From Euborellia annulipes (taxonomy: Eukaryota; Arthropoda; Insecta; Dermaptera; Anisolabididae): 64,000 bases of DNA. Below are positions 21,239 to 31,717 of the stretch, piece after piece. The position numbers and the translations under genes are program-made. The number at the start of each line of letters is the position of its first letter. Position 1 is the stretch's first letter. The notes under the pieces are model-generated. The model searched no databases. It was not told the origin of the DNA and saw only the letters and a program-made list of their open reading frames with translations. The DNA is taken from positions 1 through 64,000 of the forward strand of contig JAKCPI010011781.1 in assembly GCA_023213315.1 (NCBI GenBank), in the 5' to 3' direction.

Positions 21239-21429
21239 ATGGATAATCCTGGCTTTGAACCCGATCCCGAGCCAAACGGTAATTTCTCGCCGTCGAAAAA
21301 CAACGGCTTCACACCTCTTTCGTCTAAAGTCACATCATCATCCAATTTAGCTGTGGCGGATCTAGAAAGGCTACTCACAGCTAAACTCACCGATTATGAT
21401 CGATGCACCACCGAATATGAAGAGCCTCG
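21239..21429 (+). CDS. Protein-coding exon 1 of an unrecognised host gene
   Basis: The exon encodes 63 codons plus two bases, beginning MDNPGFEPDPEPNGNF and ending YDRCTTEYEEP-R. Codon use and GC content are clearly higher than in the surrounding AT-rich DNA. The triplet just before ATG is TAG, which is both an in-frame stop and a possible splice acceptor AG, so ATG is either the true start or the first codon of an internal exon. The donor is CG|GTAAGT at 21430. The phase (two bases, CG) fits the acceptor at 38122, whose exon begins with A, restoring CGA (Arg). The product is Ser/Pro/Asn-rich and likely disordered, with one short helical-looking LERLLTAKLTDYD segment. No family is recognised. 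The ORF reading past the donor is an artefact. Confidence 0.75.
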
Positions 21430-21489
21430 GTAAGTGAAAGCAAAACTATTTGAGGGGCTTGGCTCCGCCTCTCTTTTCAGGAAGGAGGA

Positions 21490-22745
21490 GCTGAAGAAAA
21501 CTCCTCCCTTTCTATTGGGATCTATGGGAGAGGCGTGGCTTCACCTGGTGGCAAAAAATGAACTAACGATTGTAGGATTGAATGGCTGAGCTGATACGCA
21601 AGTACACGTGTTTTATGAGACAAAAAGTTTAATTAAAAATAAAAAAATGGGTTTGACGATACAGGAAATTTGTAGGTTTTCTTCTGCCACACTTACTAAT
21701 AGAAATTTTATTTGTGGAGACAATATTATTGATCCTGGTCATGTTTTAAAGTGAGTAATAGTAATGACAGTTTCAATGACAGACCAAATTCTTGCTTTCT
21801 GTTTACAAACGACAAGTTTACGAGAAGAATTTCATGAAATAAATGATAAAATTTTATAAAGGTCGAAAGCCAAATAAATGAAAAAAAAAAAAAAAAAAAA
21901 AATTTTTATAATAATAATAACAATTGGGATGGCTCGTATAGGGCTGGATTAGGAAGTACCTGCAAGCACATTTGGGGCTGTACTTATATTCTGTAACCGC
22001 TATTTATGATATCTGATATGATGTTAGCCAAAAAGTGTTTGAAATATTTTATTGTAATAATAAATACAAGATAAATAAATGATAAATTAACTAAAAAATT
22101 AATACCGGTAATTAAATATAAAATTAATAATTTTTTTTTGTACTTACAAAAATAATTTAGAAGATTTAAAATATATCACGTGTACAGACAAAAAATGGGT
22201 TTGGAGTGCACCACATAAATCAGCTCTTAAAAAAATACGATATGAGAGGCCTTTGCTCGAGCACAATTGTTTTGGAGAAAAACAAGAAAAAGATAGAGGC
22301 AAAAATTAAAAAGAAGGTTTCTAAATCTGATAGATTGATTCTTCTACAATAAAATTATTTATAATTTTCACTATACTGTCTTTTTTTTGGAAAAGAATGA
22401 AATCGAACTGTTTCATGCTTAGATGCATGACTTTTGCACCCATAAACACAAAGTAGATACACATTGCTTTTATTTTTATAAGGAGAAAATTTCATATTTG
22501 TGAATATATTAGTGTATGTATGTATTATTTATTAATCTAACAATAATGTTTACTCGTGGGTTATAACTTTTTTTTTAAATAATACAATTATATCAGATGT
22601 TTAAATGTTCTTGTCCCTTATATCACGTTAAACGTATGAAGGTTTATCCTACAATCGCTAGTTCGAATTTAAGCCACCAGGTAGCGTATTGAAATGCTAA
22701 AGATCCCAATAGTCTTTGAATTGAAATAAAAAAAATGGAGTCTAG
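21490..22745. mobile_element. Degenerate element with diverged inverted ends and coding scraps
   Basis: ATTGGGATCT ... CACCTGGTGGC ... AACGATTGTAGGAT near 21515-21580 is repeated inverted near 22645-22720 (ATCCTACAATCGCTAGTTCG ... GCCACCAGGTAGC). Inside, short frames read FICGDNIIDPGHVLK (about 21695-21752) and EDLKYITCTDKKWVW (about 22161), which look like scraps of a transposon-associated zinc-finger (SWIM-like) protein, but the match is weak. Confidence 0.35.
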
Positions 22746-23137
22746 CGCGTACTATGTCGATTAATAACGAATTTTTTCTAAATCAAGTAAATATTTACAT
22801 AATAAATTCACAGCCTATTAGATTGCTGGTGATATGTTGTACTTTCTCTTCCCTCTATATAGAGCTCATGGGGGGACAGCTCTATGGGAAGAAGTTTCTT
22901 TTAGTTATATGACAAGTGGTTAGGTGGCAATACTAGGCTAGTTCAAAATTTATCCTGTAGAGTTCGTTTCCAGACAAAATAACATTTTTTCATGAGCTTA
23001 ATAAGAAATACATTAAGTGGTTTAAAAATCTGGATATAAATGAATTAACTTTTATAAACTAATTTTGAACAAGAAATTAAAACGTTGGAGGTATTTTCAG
23101 GCCAATTTTTTAATACCACTATATAGTCGACGTTTCG

Positions 23138-23172
23138 GGAGACCAAACGCCTCCCTTCATCAGGACTCTAAA
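23138..23172 (-). ncRNA. Hammerhead ribozyme motif (left arm)
   Basis: Minus strand carries the same text as 23403-23447: CTGATGA, stem II GGGAG/CTCCC, GAAA, ACGT, C. Confidence 0.6.
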
Positions 23173-23402
23173 CATTCAAAAAAGGCAAACATACAGCTTA
23201 GTTAACAATGGACAATGAACAGTTTTTTTTTTCACATACATCCTTACAACAATAGTTCGCTACTTACAATGTGGTTTTAAGGTTGATTGCTTCTATGTGA
23301 ATGGGATGTAATGTGAATGTGGATGTATGTGAAAAAAAAAAAAAAAACTGTTCATTGTCCATTGTTAACTAAGCTGTATGTTTGCCTTTTTTGAATGTTT
23401 AG

Positions 23403-23447
23403 AGTCCTGATGAAGGGAGGCGTTTGGTCTCCCGAAACGTCGACTAT
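23403..23447 (+). ncRNA. Hammerhead ribozyme motif (right arm)
   Basis: Core CTGATGA 23407-23413; stem II GGGAG (23415-23419) with CTCCC (23429-23433); GAAA 23434-23437; stem III is the palindrome ACGT (23437-23440); predicted cleavage after C 23441; stem I AGTC (23403-23406) with GACT (23442-23445). The minimal palindromic stem III matches the short, dimer-favouring hammerheads described in Penelope-like elements (known family feature). Confidence 0.65.
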
Positions 23448-23720
23448 ATAGTGGTATTAAAAATTGGCCTGAAAATACCTCCAACGTTTTAATTTCTTGT
23501 TCATCGGTCTGCGCCAGGCTTTCCCAATCATCAATAAACTAATTTTAATTATAAATTTTTTATAATTTATAAATGACTTTTTGTTAAAAAAAAAATTTAA
23601 TAGTACTACTTACCAGCTAAAAATAGCTTTGAAATATCATAATGCAAAGTGTACGAGCGAGTTAAGTAGTCAGTATCAAAATATGTGAATTGCAACAAGC
23701 TCGAGTTCAAATCTCTATGA

Positions 23721-23994
23721 GCCCACGGGGCGTGATGTAGAGGTTAGCGTGCTAACCTCCTATACCAAACGTCGCGGGTTCGGACCCCAGGCAGTCCGAT
23801 TATTTTATTTAAGCCATCTGGATACCAGATGGCTTAAATAAAAATGCCTGGACCCTAATATATATAAATTCATAAATAACGGTTATCGTAAATGTCTTAT
23901 ATGGCCTGAGCTGCCGAAAAGACAGTGTGAATGTGTGTGTGAGTGTGAGTGAGAAAAAAGTGTGAATGTTTTTAAAAAAAAAAAAAAAAAAAAA
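23721..23994 (+). mobile_element. SINE-1 copy with target duplication
   Basis: Head GCCCACGGGGCGTGATGTAG, B-box-like GGGTTCGGACCCC, GTGTGAGTGTGAG tract, long A tail. AATCTCTATGA precedes the head and follows the tail. Confidence 0.9.
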
Positions 23995-24065
23995 ATCTCT
24001 ATGAGAGCAAGTTTTTTTTTTCCTGCTTACTTTTAGTTCCATGTTGTTATTTGATATTCCTATCT

Positions 24066-24417
24066 GAATCCCCGTTTATTTACCAGAGGTGCTTTCGTGC
24101 ACGATCTTCTATGCTAGGGAGGATGCCCTAGTTTGAGGAGGAACTCCCTCAGCATCTCCTTTCGAAGAATGCATCACTGAGAGGGAACCATCTTTACGTC
24201 CCTTGCACAGGACGAGATGTCACAGCAACTCCCTCTCCTTGTAGAGTTGCCTGGGAGCTATTGTGGTAAGATCCAATATTCCAATCCAGTGCTTGAGGAT
24301 TTGTTTACATTAAATAAATATTTTTATTTAATGAAAAAAATCTCGCATGCCCAGGGTTTGAACACGGATCTTCTTTGTAGAAGTCGACACCCTAGCTCAC
24401 TACACCAGCGAGCCCCC
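24066..24417 (-). mobile_element. SINE-2 with internal deletion
   Basis: From CCCGTTTATTTACC near the 3' end, with a jump from GCACGA to CTTCTATGCTAGGG, through to the complete tRNA-like head (ACACCAGCGAGCCCCC at 24417). About 200 bp of the 3' half is deleted. Confidence 0.85.
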
Positions 24418-24507
24418 TTTTAGTTCCATGACAAACGTATAGATGGCCCTAAACTTATAAACAATTTTTAACCTAGAGCTGTCCAATCTTGATTGTGTTT
24501 GATCTGT

Positions 24508-24765
24508 GATAGAGCTGTCGGGTTTGGTGTAGTTGGTTGCGCACCTAACTTGTATTCCAAGGGTCGAGGGTTCGGATCCCGGGCAGTTGGATCATTTTAT
24601 TTAAGCCATTTGGATACTAAATGGCTTAAATAAAAATCCCTGGACCCCCAATATATATTATAAATAATATAACGGTTATCGTCAAAGTCTTAAATGGCCT
24701 AAGTTGCCGAAAAGACTGTGTGAATGTGAGTGTGAGTGTGAGTGTGAATGAGAAAAAATGTATGA
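24508..24765 (+). mobile_element. SINE-1 copy
   Basis: GCTGTCGGGTTTGGTGTAG head, GGGTTCGGATCCCGG B-box region, TTTATTTAAGCCATTTGG, GTGTGAGTGTGAG tract. Ends without a long A tail. Confidence 0.8.
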
Positions 24766-24879
24766 GAAGAACTAGAGAATTGGAATCAGTAATTAAAAAA
24801 AATCGATTTTTTTTGCACTCTTTTACTACACTAAAAATGAAAATTTAGCCCAGTGAAGATTTGGTACCTTTTCATGTGG

Positions 24880-24977
24880 ACGGTCCCAAATATTTTTCTA
24901 ACCAAGAACACAATTACTTTCAATTACCGGAGATCAGAGAAAGCCGTGTGTTATGCGACGTGTCACACCAGATTTTT
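24880..24977 (+). mobile_element. Element A 3' fragment
   Basis: AACACAATTACTTTCAATTA ... CGTGTCACACCAG, an eroded terminal hairpin followed by a T-run. Confidence 0.6.
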
Positions 24978-25592
24978 TTTTTTCTAATTTCACAATTTGT
25001 TCCGTACAAAGAACTCATTAATCTAACAAGAATAAATATTCTTTTTTATTTTCCCCTTTTATAATTATCTTAAATGATCCGTATTGATGGATTGATCCCT
25101 TCTTTGTTCATGATTGGATAATTTTTCTTTTTCTCAATTACTACCCTCCCTTCTCTTTGTATGTTTTGTAGGCTTCATACAAACCCTAATAATAATATTC
25201 ATTAATCAAGGACCCTCAAACGGAATTGTAAAATAACCTCTATTCCCCCTTGGGTGGGGGCTTTTAATTCGCAATAAGACTTTATAATGAGAATCAAGGA
25301 TACAATATCAATACAATTGTTCATTTTCTAATTTTCTTTTATAATGAACAAAATAAAAAAAAAAAAATCTTTTGTTAAACATCTTCATTCATTCTTCAGG
25401 ATTTATTTTTTTCTTAGGCAAAAAATTCTCCATCCCTCTCAAATTAGTTGCTATCATATTATAAGCTTGACCTTCACGCTATCACTTGTTGGTATTTAAA
25501 GGAATATTACATTCTGGACAAAGAATGCGAATAACATGTATTATTGATAAATGACAACTCTATTTGTATATATAAAATTTAAATATGCTCTT

Positions 25593-25640
25593 TGGAGGCT
25601 GAAGATGGCAGGGTTGATCCCAGTCGAAACGTCCCAATAA
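25593..25640 (+). ncRNA. Hammerhead-like motif, solitary
   Basis: CTGAAGA at 25599-25605 (position 7 of the core is tolerant), stem II GGCAGGG/CCCAGTC with one mismatch, GAAA at 25626-25629, ACGT palindrome and C at 25633. No inverted partner or target duplication is seen nearby. Confidence 0.45.
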
Positions 25641-25649
25641 AGAGTGTTC

Positions 25650-26799
25650 GTTACTGAATAGAGGCCCAATTATTTGGGTGCACCCTCTTTCCTATTAAAC
25701 ATAAAATTGTTTAATTTAATTTTGATAAAAAGTTTCTATGCTACTAGTATTAAATATAACCATAAAAGAACTTTATAAATAACTCCGTTTTAATTTTTGA
25801 ATTATAAACCTAAAATTATTTTATTAAGGTTGTTCGGACATTAAAGGACTTTGTTAGATTAAAAGCTAATTTTTTTAATATGTTATTAATCACTATCAAA
25901 TACGTATAAAATAAAATTTTGAAGCAGATCTGACACAGGGTTATCGTGTAATTAATTTTTAAAAAATTGAAATTTAACATGTAGTCTATGGGGAATATCG
26001 ACGAAACGCACACATATCGAATTATATAGCCACCTCTGCAATAGAAACAAAAACAAAAAAAACTTACATTTTATCAATTCACTTCCGAGGGATACGTTAA
26101 AAATAAAATCAAAAGTTTCTGCCCAACGCTTTTAAAGATATTTTAACAAGAAAGTCAAAAAATTCCCCAAAATGACAGTCGCCAATATTTAAAAATAAGG
26201 AAGATTTGAGAGTCAGACCAGCCTGGCAACGTCGCATAAAATAATTTTCTTTTCTCGATGTCAGTTACATTTTTTTTTTCCATTTTACAATATTTTTTCT
26301 CGCAAATCGTCCATTGTGTTTAAACTGATTTGCATTAAACATTGTAATATATTAAATAAAATAAAATTTAAGGTGTTTAAGATTTAAAATAGATAGTTGA
26401 TGAATGCAATGTTGCCAGTTCTATATTACGTGAAATACTGCTCGAGTCAAAAGTCATTCATTTATTATTTTTGGTAATTAAATTATTAACTTAATCCAAT
26501 TATAAACTCTGATAGGTCACGACTAAATTATAATAAGGAATTTTGGCATTCAAATTTTTAATTTTATTTAAAAAAAAATTTAGATTCTATTATGACTTAC
26601 GATGTACTATCTGAACTATCCGAACAATCCGAATAAATAGTGCATAGATTAATTTGCAATCATGTGTCAAGAGACTTTGAAGCATTTTTGCAAATATAAT
26701 TGGACTTTTGCAATAATAATTTTTTATATTTTATTGTTTATTCTCAAAATTAGTCGTATTTTTAGAAATAATTTATGAATATCTGCCATAATTACAGTA
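25650..26799. other. Gene-free AT-rich stretch
   Basis: No coding stretch, RNA gene or transposon termini recognised. Confidence 0.4.
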
Positions 26800-26932
26800 T
26801 TTACTTGCACAATTGACAAAAAAATGATAATCTAATCAAAACAATTTAAATCAGAAAAACTTTAATGTTAATTTTCTCAAATCTCGGTACCTGGCGCTTG
26901 ACACACATTTACCTAACAGGGTCCATATATTT
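26800..26932 (+). mobile_element. One end of the TGGACCCTG-family short element
   Basis: CTGGCGCTTGACACAC ... TAACAGGGTCCATATA matches the right end of 31465-31717. The other end is missing. Confidence 0.6.
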
Positions 26933-26939
26933 TTCTCAT

Positions 26940-27060
26940 TAATTGGCTGAAACAAGTTGACTGAAAAATTGCGACACTTGTTTAAGAAAAGGCGAGGAGG
27001 TACAGGAGGGCGAAGGCCGCCGAAGGCGGGCGCAGAAGCTTGTAAAGGGAGATGTCGTTT
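26940..27060 (-). repeat. Dispersed repeat, partner at 33060-33265
   Basis: AATTGGCTGAAACAAGTTGA ... AAAAATTGCGACACTTG ... GGCGAGGAGG is the reverse complement of GGCGCCCCAATTTTTCAAT-type text near 33235-33270. GC-rich core (GGCCGCCGAAGGCGGGCG). Type unknown. Confidence 0.45.
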
Positions 27061-27589
27061 GTTATTATATTGCAACACAAAGGCAATCTTACTTTTTTGT
27101 TTGATTCTTTTATTGTTGTTATTAGCATTCGTAATTAAAAGCAAATAAATAAGAGAGAAATAGCCGATCGATCTCCTGTTTATAGGGGAGAGTTGGTGTC
27201 GGTGGATTTAGTGGTTTAATTATTTAAACAAACAGAAAATTTACATCTCATAGAAATTAACATAAATTTTAATCAGAATAGTCAACAGATAAATAAAATT
27301 CAAACTTCTTTAAATTCCCTAAGGAATAAATAGCTAATACTAAATAAGAGAGAGAGAGAGAGAAACTTTGTTACGTAATTGTCTAACCAAGTTGAAAATC
27401 ATATCAAATTGAATTTTACCTTTAAATTCAAAGCCAAGTGTAATGGTATATGAAATGTATAGTCTACTAAAGGAAACTGAATTAATTGCTCTACACTCAG
27501 TCACCGCAGACGTTTCGGTGATTGAACCTGCATACAGGGTGTATTTATTGGCTGCTCCTGTCCATAATTATCCATCTACATATTATTAT

Positions 27590-27800
27590 TATTGTGTCGA
27601 CATATATTTAGATTCAGACAGGACGGTACATTCGATTTTCAAAATGTACAATTTATAAATATGTGAAAATATTTATATTTTGTTACTATGGCAACCATTT
27701 CTCCTATCTTCCCTATGAAGTACAAGAGCAATGTGTGCTTCAGAATATTTCAATGGCAAAATGAGAATATACATTTTAAAGAGCATCTAAAGGGCCATTG
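27590..27800 (-). mobile_element. Element A fragment
   Basis: TGTCGACATATATTTAG through TGTTACTATGGCAACCATTT to AAAGAGCATCTAAA; terminal hairpin absent. Confidence 0.75.
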
Positions 27801-27888
27801 AAATAATAAGATGAGCAGATCGCACTTCGTCATTTTCATTATATAATTTATTAATTAGCCGATATCTCTCCCAAATTCTTTTCCATTT

Positions 27889-29637
27889 CCCAGGTAGAAA
27901 TTCAACCTTAAAATTAGCTAATATTAAGCTAATTTTCTAAGTTTAAGCTTAAAATTAGCTAACAAAATTAGCTTAGTTTAAGCTTATTTTGTAACGCTTT
28001 TCTAAGCTAGCAGCAAGCTTACCGAATTAGCTTAAAATTAGCTAAAAAAACTAGCTAAAAATAAGGTTGTTTTGTTAGCTTAAAATAAGCTTGAAATTAG
28101 CTTAAAATAAGCTTAAAATTAGCTAACAAAACTAGCTAAGGGCAAGGTTGTTTTGTTAGCTTAAAATAAGCTTGAAATTAGCTTAAAATAAGCTTAAAAT
28201 TAGCTAACAAAACTAGCTAAGGGCAAGGTTGTTTTGTTAGCTCAAAATAAGCTTGGAATTAGCTTAAAATAAGCTTAAAATTAGCTAACAAAACTAGCTA
28301 AAAATAAGGTTGTTTTGTTAGCTTAAAATAAGCTTGGAATTAGCTAACAAAACTAGCTAAGGGCAAGGTATGGTATTTTGAGTTAAAAAAAAAGTATTTG
28401 CAAAAAATAAAATTTTTATTTAAAATATTTTTCCAACACAAACAAAAGATATAAAATACATATATATGGACCATTTCTTTTGAAAGTGGTGTAAGTCCAC
28501 TTTTTACAAAAAATGAGAAATCACATAATTTATCAATATATATTTATTTTTAAAACATGCAGTTAATAAATCACCATGTAATATTCTTTATGAAACCAAG
28601 CACTTAGCACTGGACCTAAAAATCTAAAAAAAAATATTTAATCATTTAAGCTTATTTCTTATTTATTTTATATGTAATAAATATACTTACATAAATGATG
28701 AATAGCGTCTTTCAGGGGGGGGGGGCAAAAGAGATATTTAAAAAATTAGTTTGCACCCCTCGAATTTTTAAAACACAAATTTAAATTCTAAAAAAAAAAT
28801 TCACGATCCTATCAGGCCTAAAGTTTAGAGTAGACTAACCTGACCAAAGCTGCCTGTGTCCACTCTAACTGTAAATTCTTTTGTTTACAAATGCTTCCTT
28901 TTTGGGGTTTTCCAGGTAGGCAGGAGGTCTTTTTTTTAAATTATAAATAAAAGAGTTAAAATTCAAGAATAATATTAGGTTACTATTTACACTCATTCTA
29001 AGTAATTAAAAAATTCATTATTTAAATTTTATTTAATATACTGATACTCTGCCAAATTTATATTTATTAAGAATAATTATTCAAAATGATTTTTCTCAAA
29101 TTAAAATTTTTTTTATATACATTTGATAGAAGAGCAGGTGCTTAGGGGGGAGGGAGTTTGCCTGCGGCCCTGGTCAGTACCTTAAGATAAAAGTAATTAC
29201 TTATTCGAATACAATACAACCTTATAGTATCAATGGAATGCTTTAAGCTAGATATCCAAGATAAAAACGAACCTTGAAATTAGCTTAGAAAACTAGCTAA
29301 AAACAAGCTAATAATAAGCTAAAAACAAGCTAAAAATAAGCTAAAAACAAGCTAATAATAAGCTAAAAACAAGCTAATAATAAGCTAGAAATAAGATAGC
29401 AGCAACCTAAGGAAACTAGCTAATAACAAGCTAATAATAAGCTAATAATAAGCTAATAACAAGCTAATAATAAGCTAATAATAAGCTAATAATAAGCTAA
29501 TAATAAGCTAATAATAAGCTAATAATAAGCTAATAATAAGCTAGAAATAAGCTTAAAAAACTATCTTAGACTCTAAGCTTAAATAAAGCTAATTCTAAGC
29601 TAATAACTTGTCCGACTAAGATAAATTTCTACCTGGG
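27889..29637. mobile_element. Non-autonomous transposon with AAGCTAA-type arrays in both ends
   Basis: The ends CCCAGGTAGAAATT and AAATTTCTACCTGGG are inverted repeats. 27895-28370 is an array dominated by TTAGCTT/AAGCTTA/AGCTAA words, organised in about 95-bp units (TTAGCTAACAAAACTAGC, GGGCAAGGTTGTTTTG). 29270-29610 is an array of AAGCTAATAAT units. The two arrays use the same core word. The centre (28380-29270) is AT-rich with no transposase. Many short binding-site-like repeats in both ends suggest transposase binding sites; superfamily not assigned. Confidence 0.75.
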
Positions 29638-29847
29638 TTATTCCAGAAATAAAAGAAAATTTTTCTATATTAATTTTCATACATGAGAGCGAAATTTCAT
29701 TCGTGTCATTTTTCTTTTCAGTATAGCGAGGTATACCTGAGAACCATGTAAGTTAATTAGAATGAAATAAAATAAATCCAGAGATAAATAAACACGTCTT
29801 ATATTTTTATATCAAAATATATAACTGTTATATATTAATAAGAAGAT

Positions 29848-29995
29848 TTACATCTAAAAAATAATTGATTTTTGAATTTTAATCAAAATCGTTGGAGCAG
29901 ATTATGAGAAAATCGAAGAAAAAAACTGAAAAAGTACATCAGTAAAGTACTAGTACACTTTGGCGGATTTTTTCAAAAGCACGTGCGTAACTTAA
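29848..29995 (-). mobile_element. Element A fragment, head-to-head with the next copy
   Basis: CATCTAAAAAATAATTGATT ... CAAAATCGTTGGAGC ... GTACATCAGTAAAGTACTAG, the reversed A body, meeting the left end of a forward A copy near 29996. Confidence 0.75.
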
Positions 29996-30843
29996 ATATA
30001 TGTTAATATTGTATATATAGAGAGAAAGTATTGGATTCATGTCAAAAATTCGATGTCGAGATTTTGATGAATATACTCGTTTTGAGGTCCCCTGAATCCA
30101 AAAAAGTGATTTTCCCAACATGGACTGTGTGTGTGTCTGTGTGTATATGAACAAAATATCTCAAGAACGAAAAGAGCAAGGTAGTTGAAATTTTATATTC
30201 AACTTAGGTACAGTGAGCGCCACAATTAAGTCCCCACTTGATAGCTTTAGCCTTAAGTATATGGTATAGTATACGGTGTAAAGTGAAATAATTTTAATAA
30301 TCGAAAAGGTAAAACGTAAGATCTGGTACAGATGATTTTATTTTACCTTTTCAAATTTAAAATTATTTCACCATATACCATATACTTAAGGCTCTAGCTA
30401 TCAGATGGGGACTTAATTGTGGCGCTCACTGTACTTCCATGGGACGTGACACAAAGCTTTTTGAACAAAATCGGCCAAAGAATACTAGTACTTTACTGAT
30501 TTGCCTTATTAATACTTTTTTTCGATTTTATCAAAATTGGCTCCAACGATTTTGATTAAAATTCATTTTTTAGATTCTCTTTCAAATGTATATTCTCATT
30601 TTGCTCTCAAAATTTTTTGAAGCACACTTTACGTACTCTTGTACTTCATAGGAAAGATAGGAGAAATGCTTGCCATGGTAACTCCCATGTTTATAAATTT
30701 GACATCTTGAAATTCAAATGTACCGTCCTGTCGGAAACTAAACACATGTCGACAAAAAAAAACCTGGTGTGACAAGCACAGAACACAACTTTCAATTACC
30801 AAAGGTAAGAGAAAGTTGTGTACTGTGCGACAGTCACACCAGA
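29996..30843 (+). mobile_element. Element A with mariner-type insertion
   Basis: Begins at the ATATATAGAGAGAAAGTATT left segment and ends with the hairpin CTGGTGTGACAAGCACAG ... CAGTCACACCAG (usual orientation). Bases 30211-30431 are inserted. Confidence 0.85.
30211..30431. mobile_element. Mariner-type MITE at a TA site
   Basis: The ends CAGTGAGCGCCACAATTAAG and CTTAATTGTGGCGCTCACTG are inverted repeats of about 28 bp. TA is duplicated at 30209-30210 and 30432-30433. The interior also folds back (GTATATGGTATAGTATAC ... ACCATATACCATATAC). 221 bp, non-coding. Confidence 0.9.
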
Positions 30844-31205
30844 TTTTTATTATATACGTCCGAGTATATAAAAAAATCATGAAAAATATCAACCGGTGTT
30901 TTAATTCAACGTTTAACAGTTAAAAAATATTCATTATTATAAAATTGTTTCATAAATGATTTATTCAAAATTTGTTAATACAAAAATCCATGAGGATCCA
31001 ATCATAAATCATCAAAATTCCCCGATTTAATATTATGATATGCCTACGTAGGCCCTATATATATATAAATGGCTTTTTAAATAAAGTACATAGTAAAGAG
31101 AAGCTACTCGCTTGAATTTCTCTATATAAACGTTAACTTGAGTGAAGTTGACCATAAATTATCCTGACGATGATTAAATAGCTTCTTAGGATTACCTAAC
31201 CTCCT

Positions 31206-31231
31206 TCTCTCTCTCTCTCTCTCTCTCTCTG
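31206..31231. repeat. CT microsatellite
   Basis: About twelve CT units. Confidence 0.9.
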
Positions 31232-31464
31232 TCTGTCCCCTTTCTATCCTTTTCATCAAGTTGAACATAAACTGAGAGGATACTCTGAGATTAAAGTGTT
31301 GAATTGAGAAATATAAAATCTTTTAACAATAATCTGATTATTTCATTTATTTCTTCAATCTGTGGTATATTATAAACCCCTATTATCCCGCCTCGGATCG
31401 ACCGGCATCACTAGTATTTTAAATTACATATATCTATCATACATTATTTTAATCAGTACATATA

Positions 31465-31717
31465 TGGACCCTGTTATGCATTAGTGTGTCAAGCGCCAAA
31501 AAAAATTAAAAATTGAGTTACGCACGGAATATTGTTTCAAATGCTATAATTAATATTATTTTTTATGAAATATGTCCTAAAAAAATTTATATTTAATGTT
31601 ACTTGAATAATAGACAAAAAAAATTATGTATATTCCAATGAAAACAAAAAACTTTAATGTTAATGTTCTCAAATCTCGGTAGCTGGCGCTTGACACACTA
31701 ATGCGTAACAGGGTCCA
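31465..31717 (+). mobile_element. Short element with 35-bp inverted ends, TA site
   Basis: TGGACCCTGTTATGCATTAG ... CAAGCGCCA at the left and its complement at the right, with TATA on both sides, fitting a TA target. A second copy is at 57772-58023 and an end fragment at 26800-26932. Confidence 0.8.

Larger units (their letters stand above)
23067..23533. mobile_element. Hammerhead inverted-repeat element with 13-bp target duplication
   Basis: Flanked by ATAAACTAATTTT at 23054-23066 and 23534-23546. Arms 23067-23243 and 23321-23502 are nearly perfect inverted copies (about 180 bp), separated by a 77-bp unique loop. Each arm carries a hammerhead motif in the opposite direction. A 31-bp unique tail (23503-23533, CGGTCTGCGCCAGGC) lies outside the right arm. 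There is no ORF. The near-identity of the arms suggests recent formation or correction between arms. Confidence 0.8.

Noticed and set aside
28060..28370. CRISPR-like array of about 95-bp units
   Set aside because: The units are internally repetitive with no unique spacers, the genome is eukaryotic, and the array lies inside transposon inverted ends.
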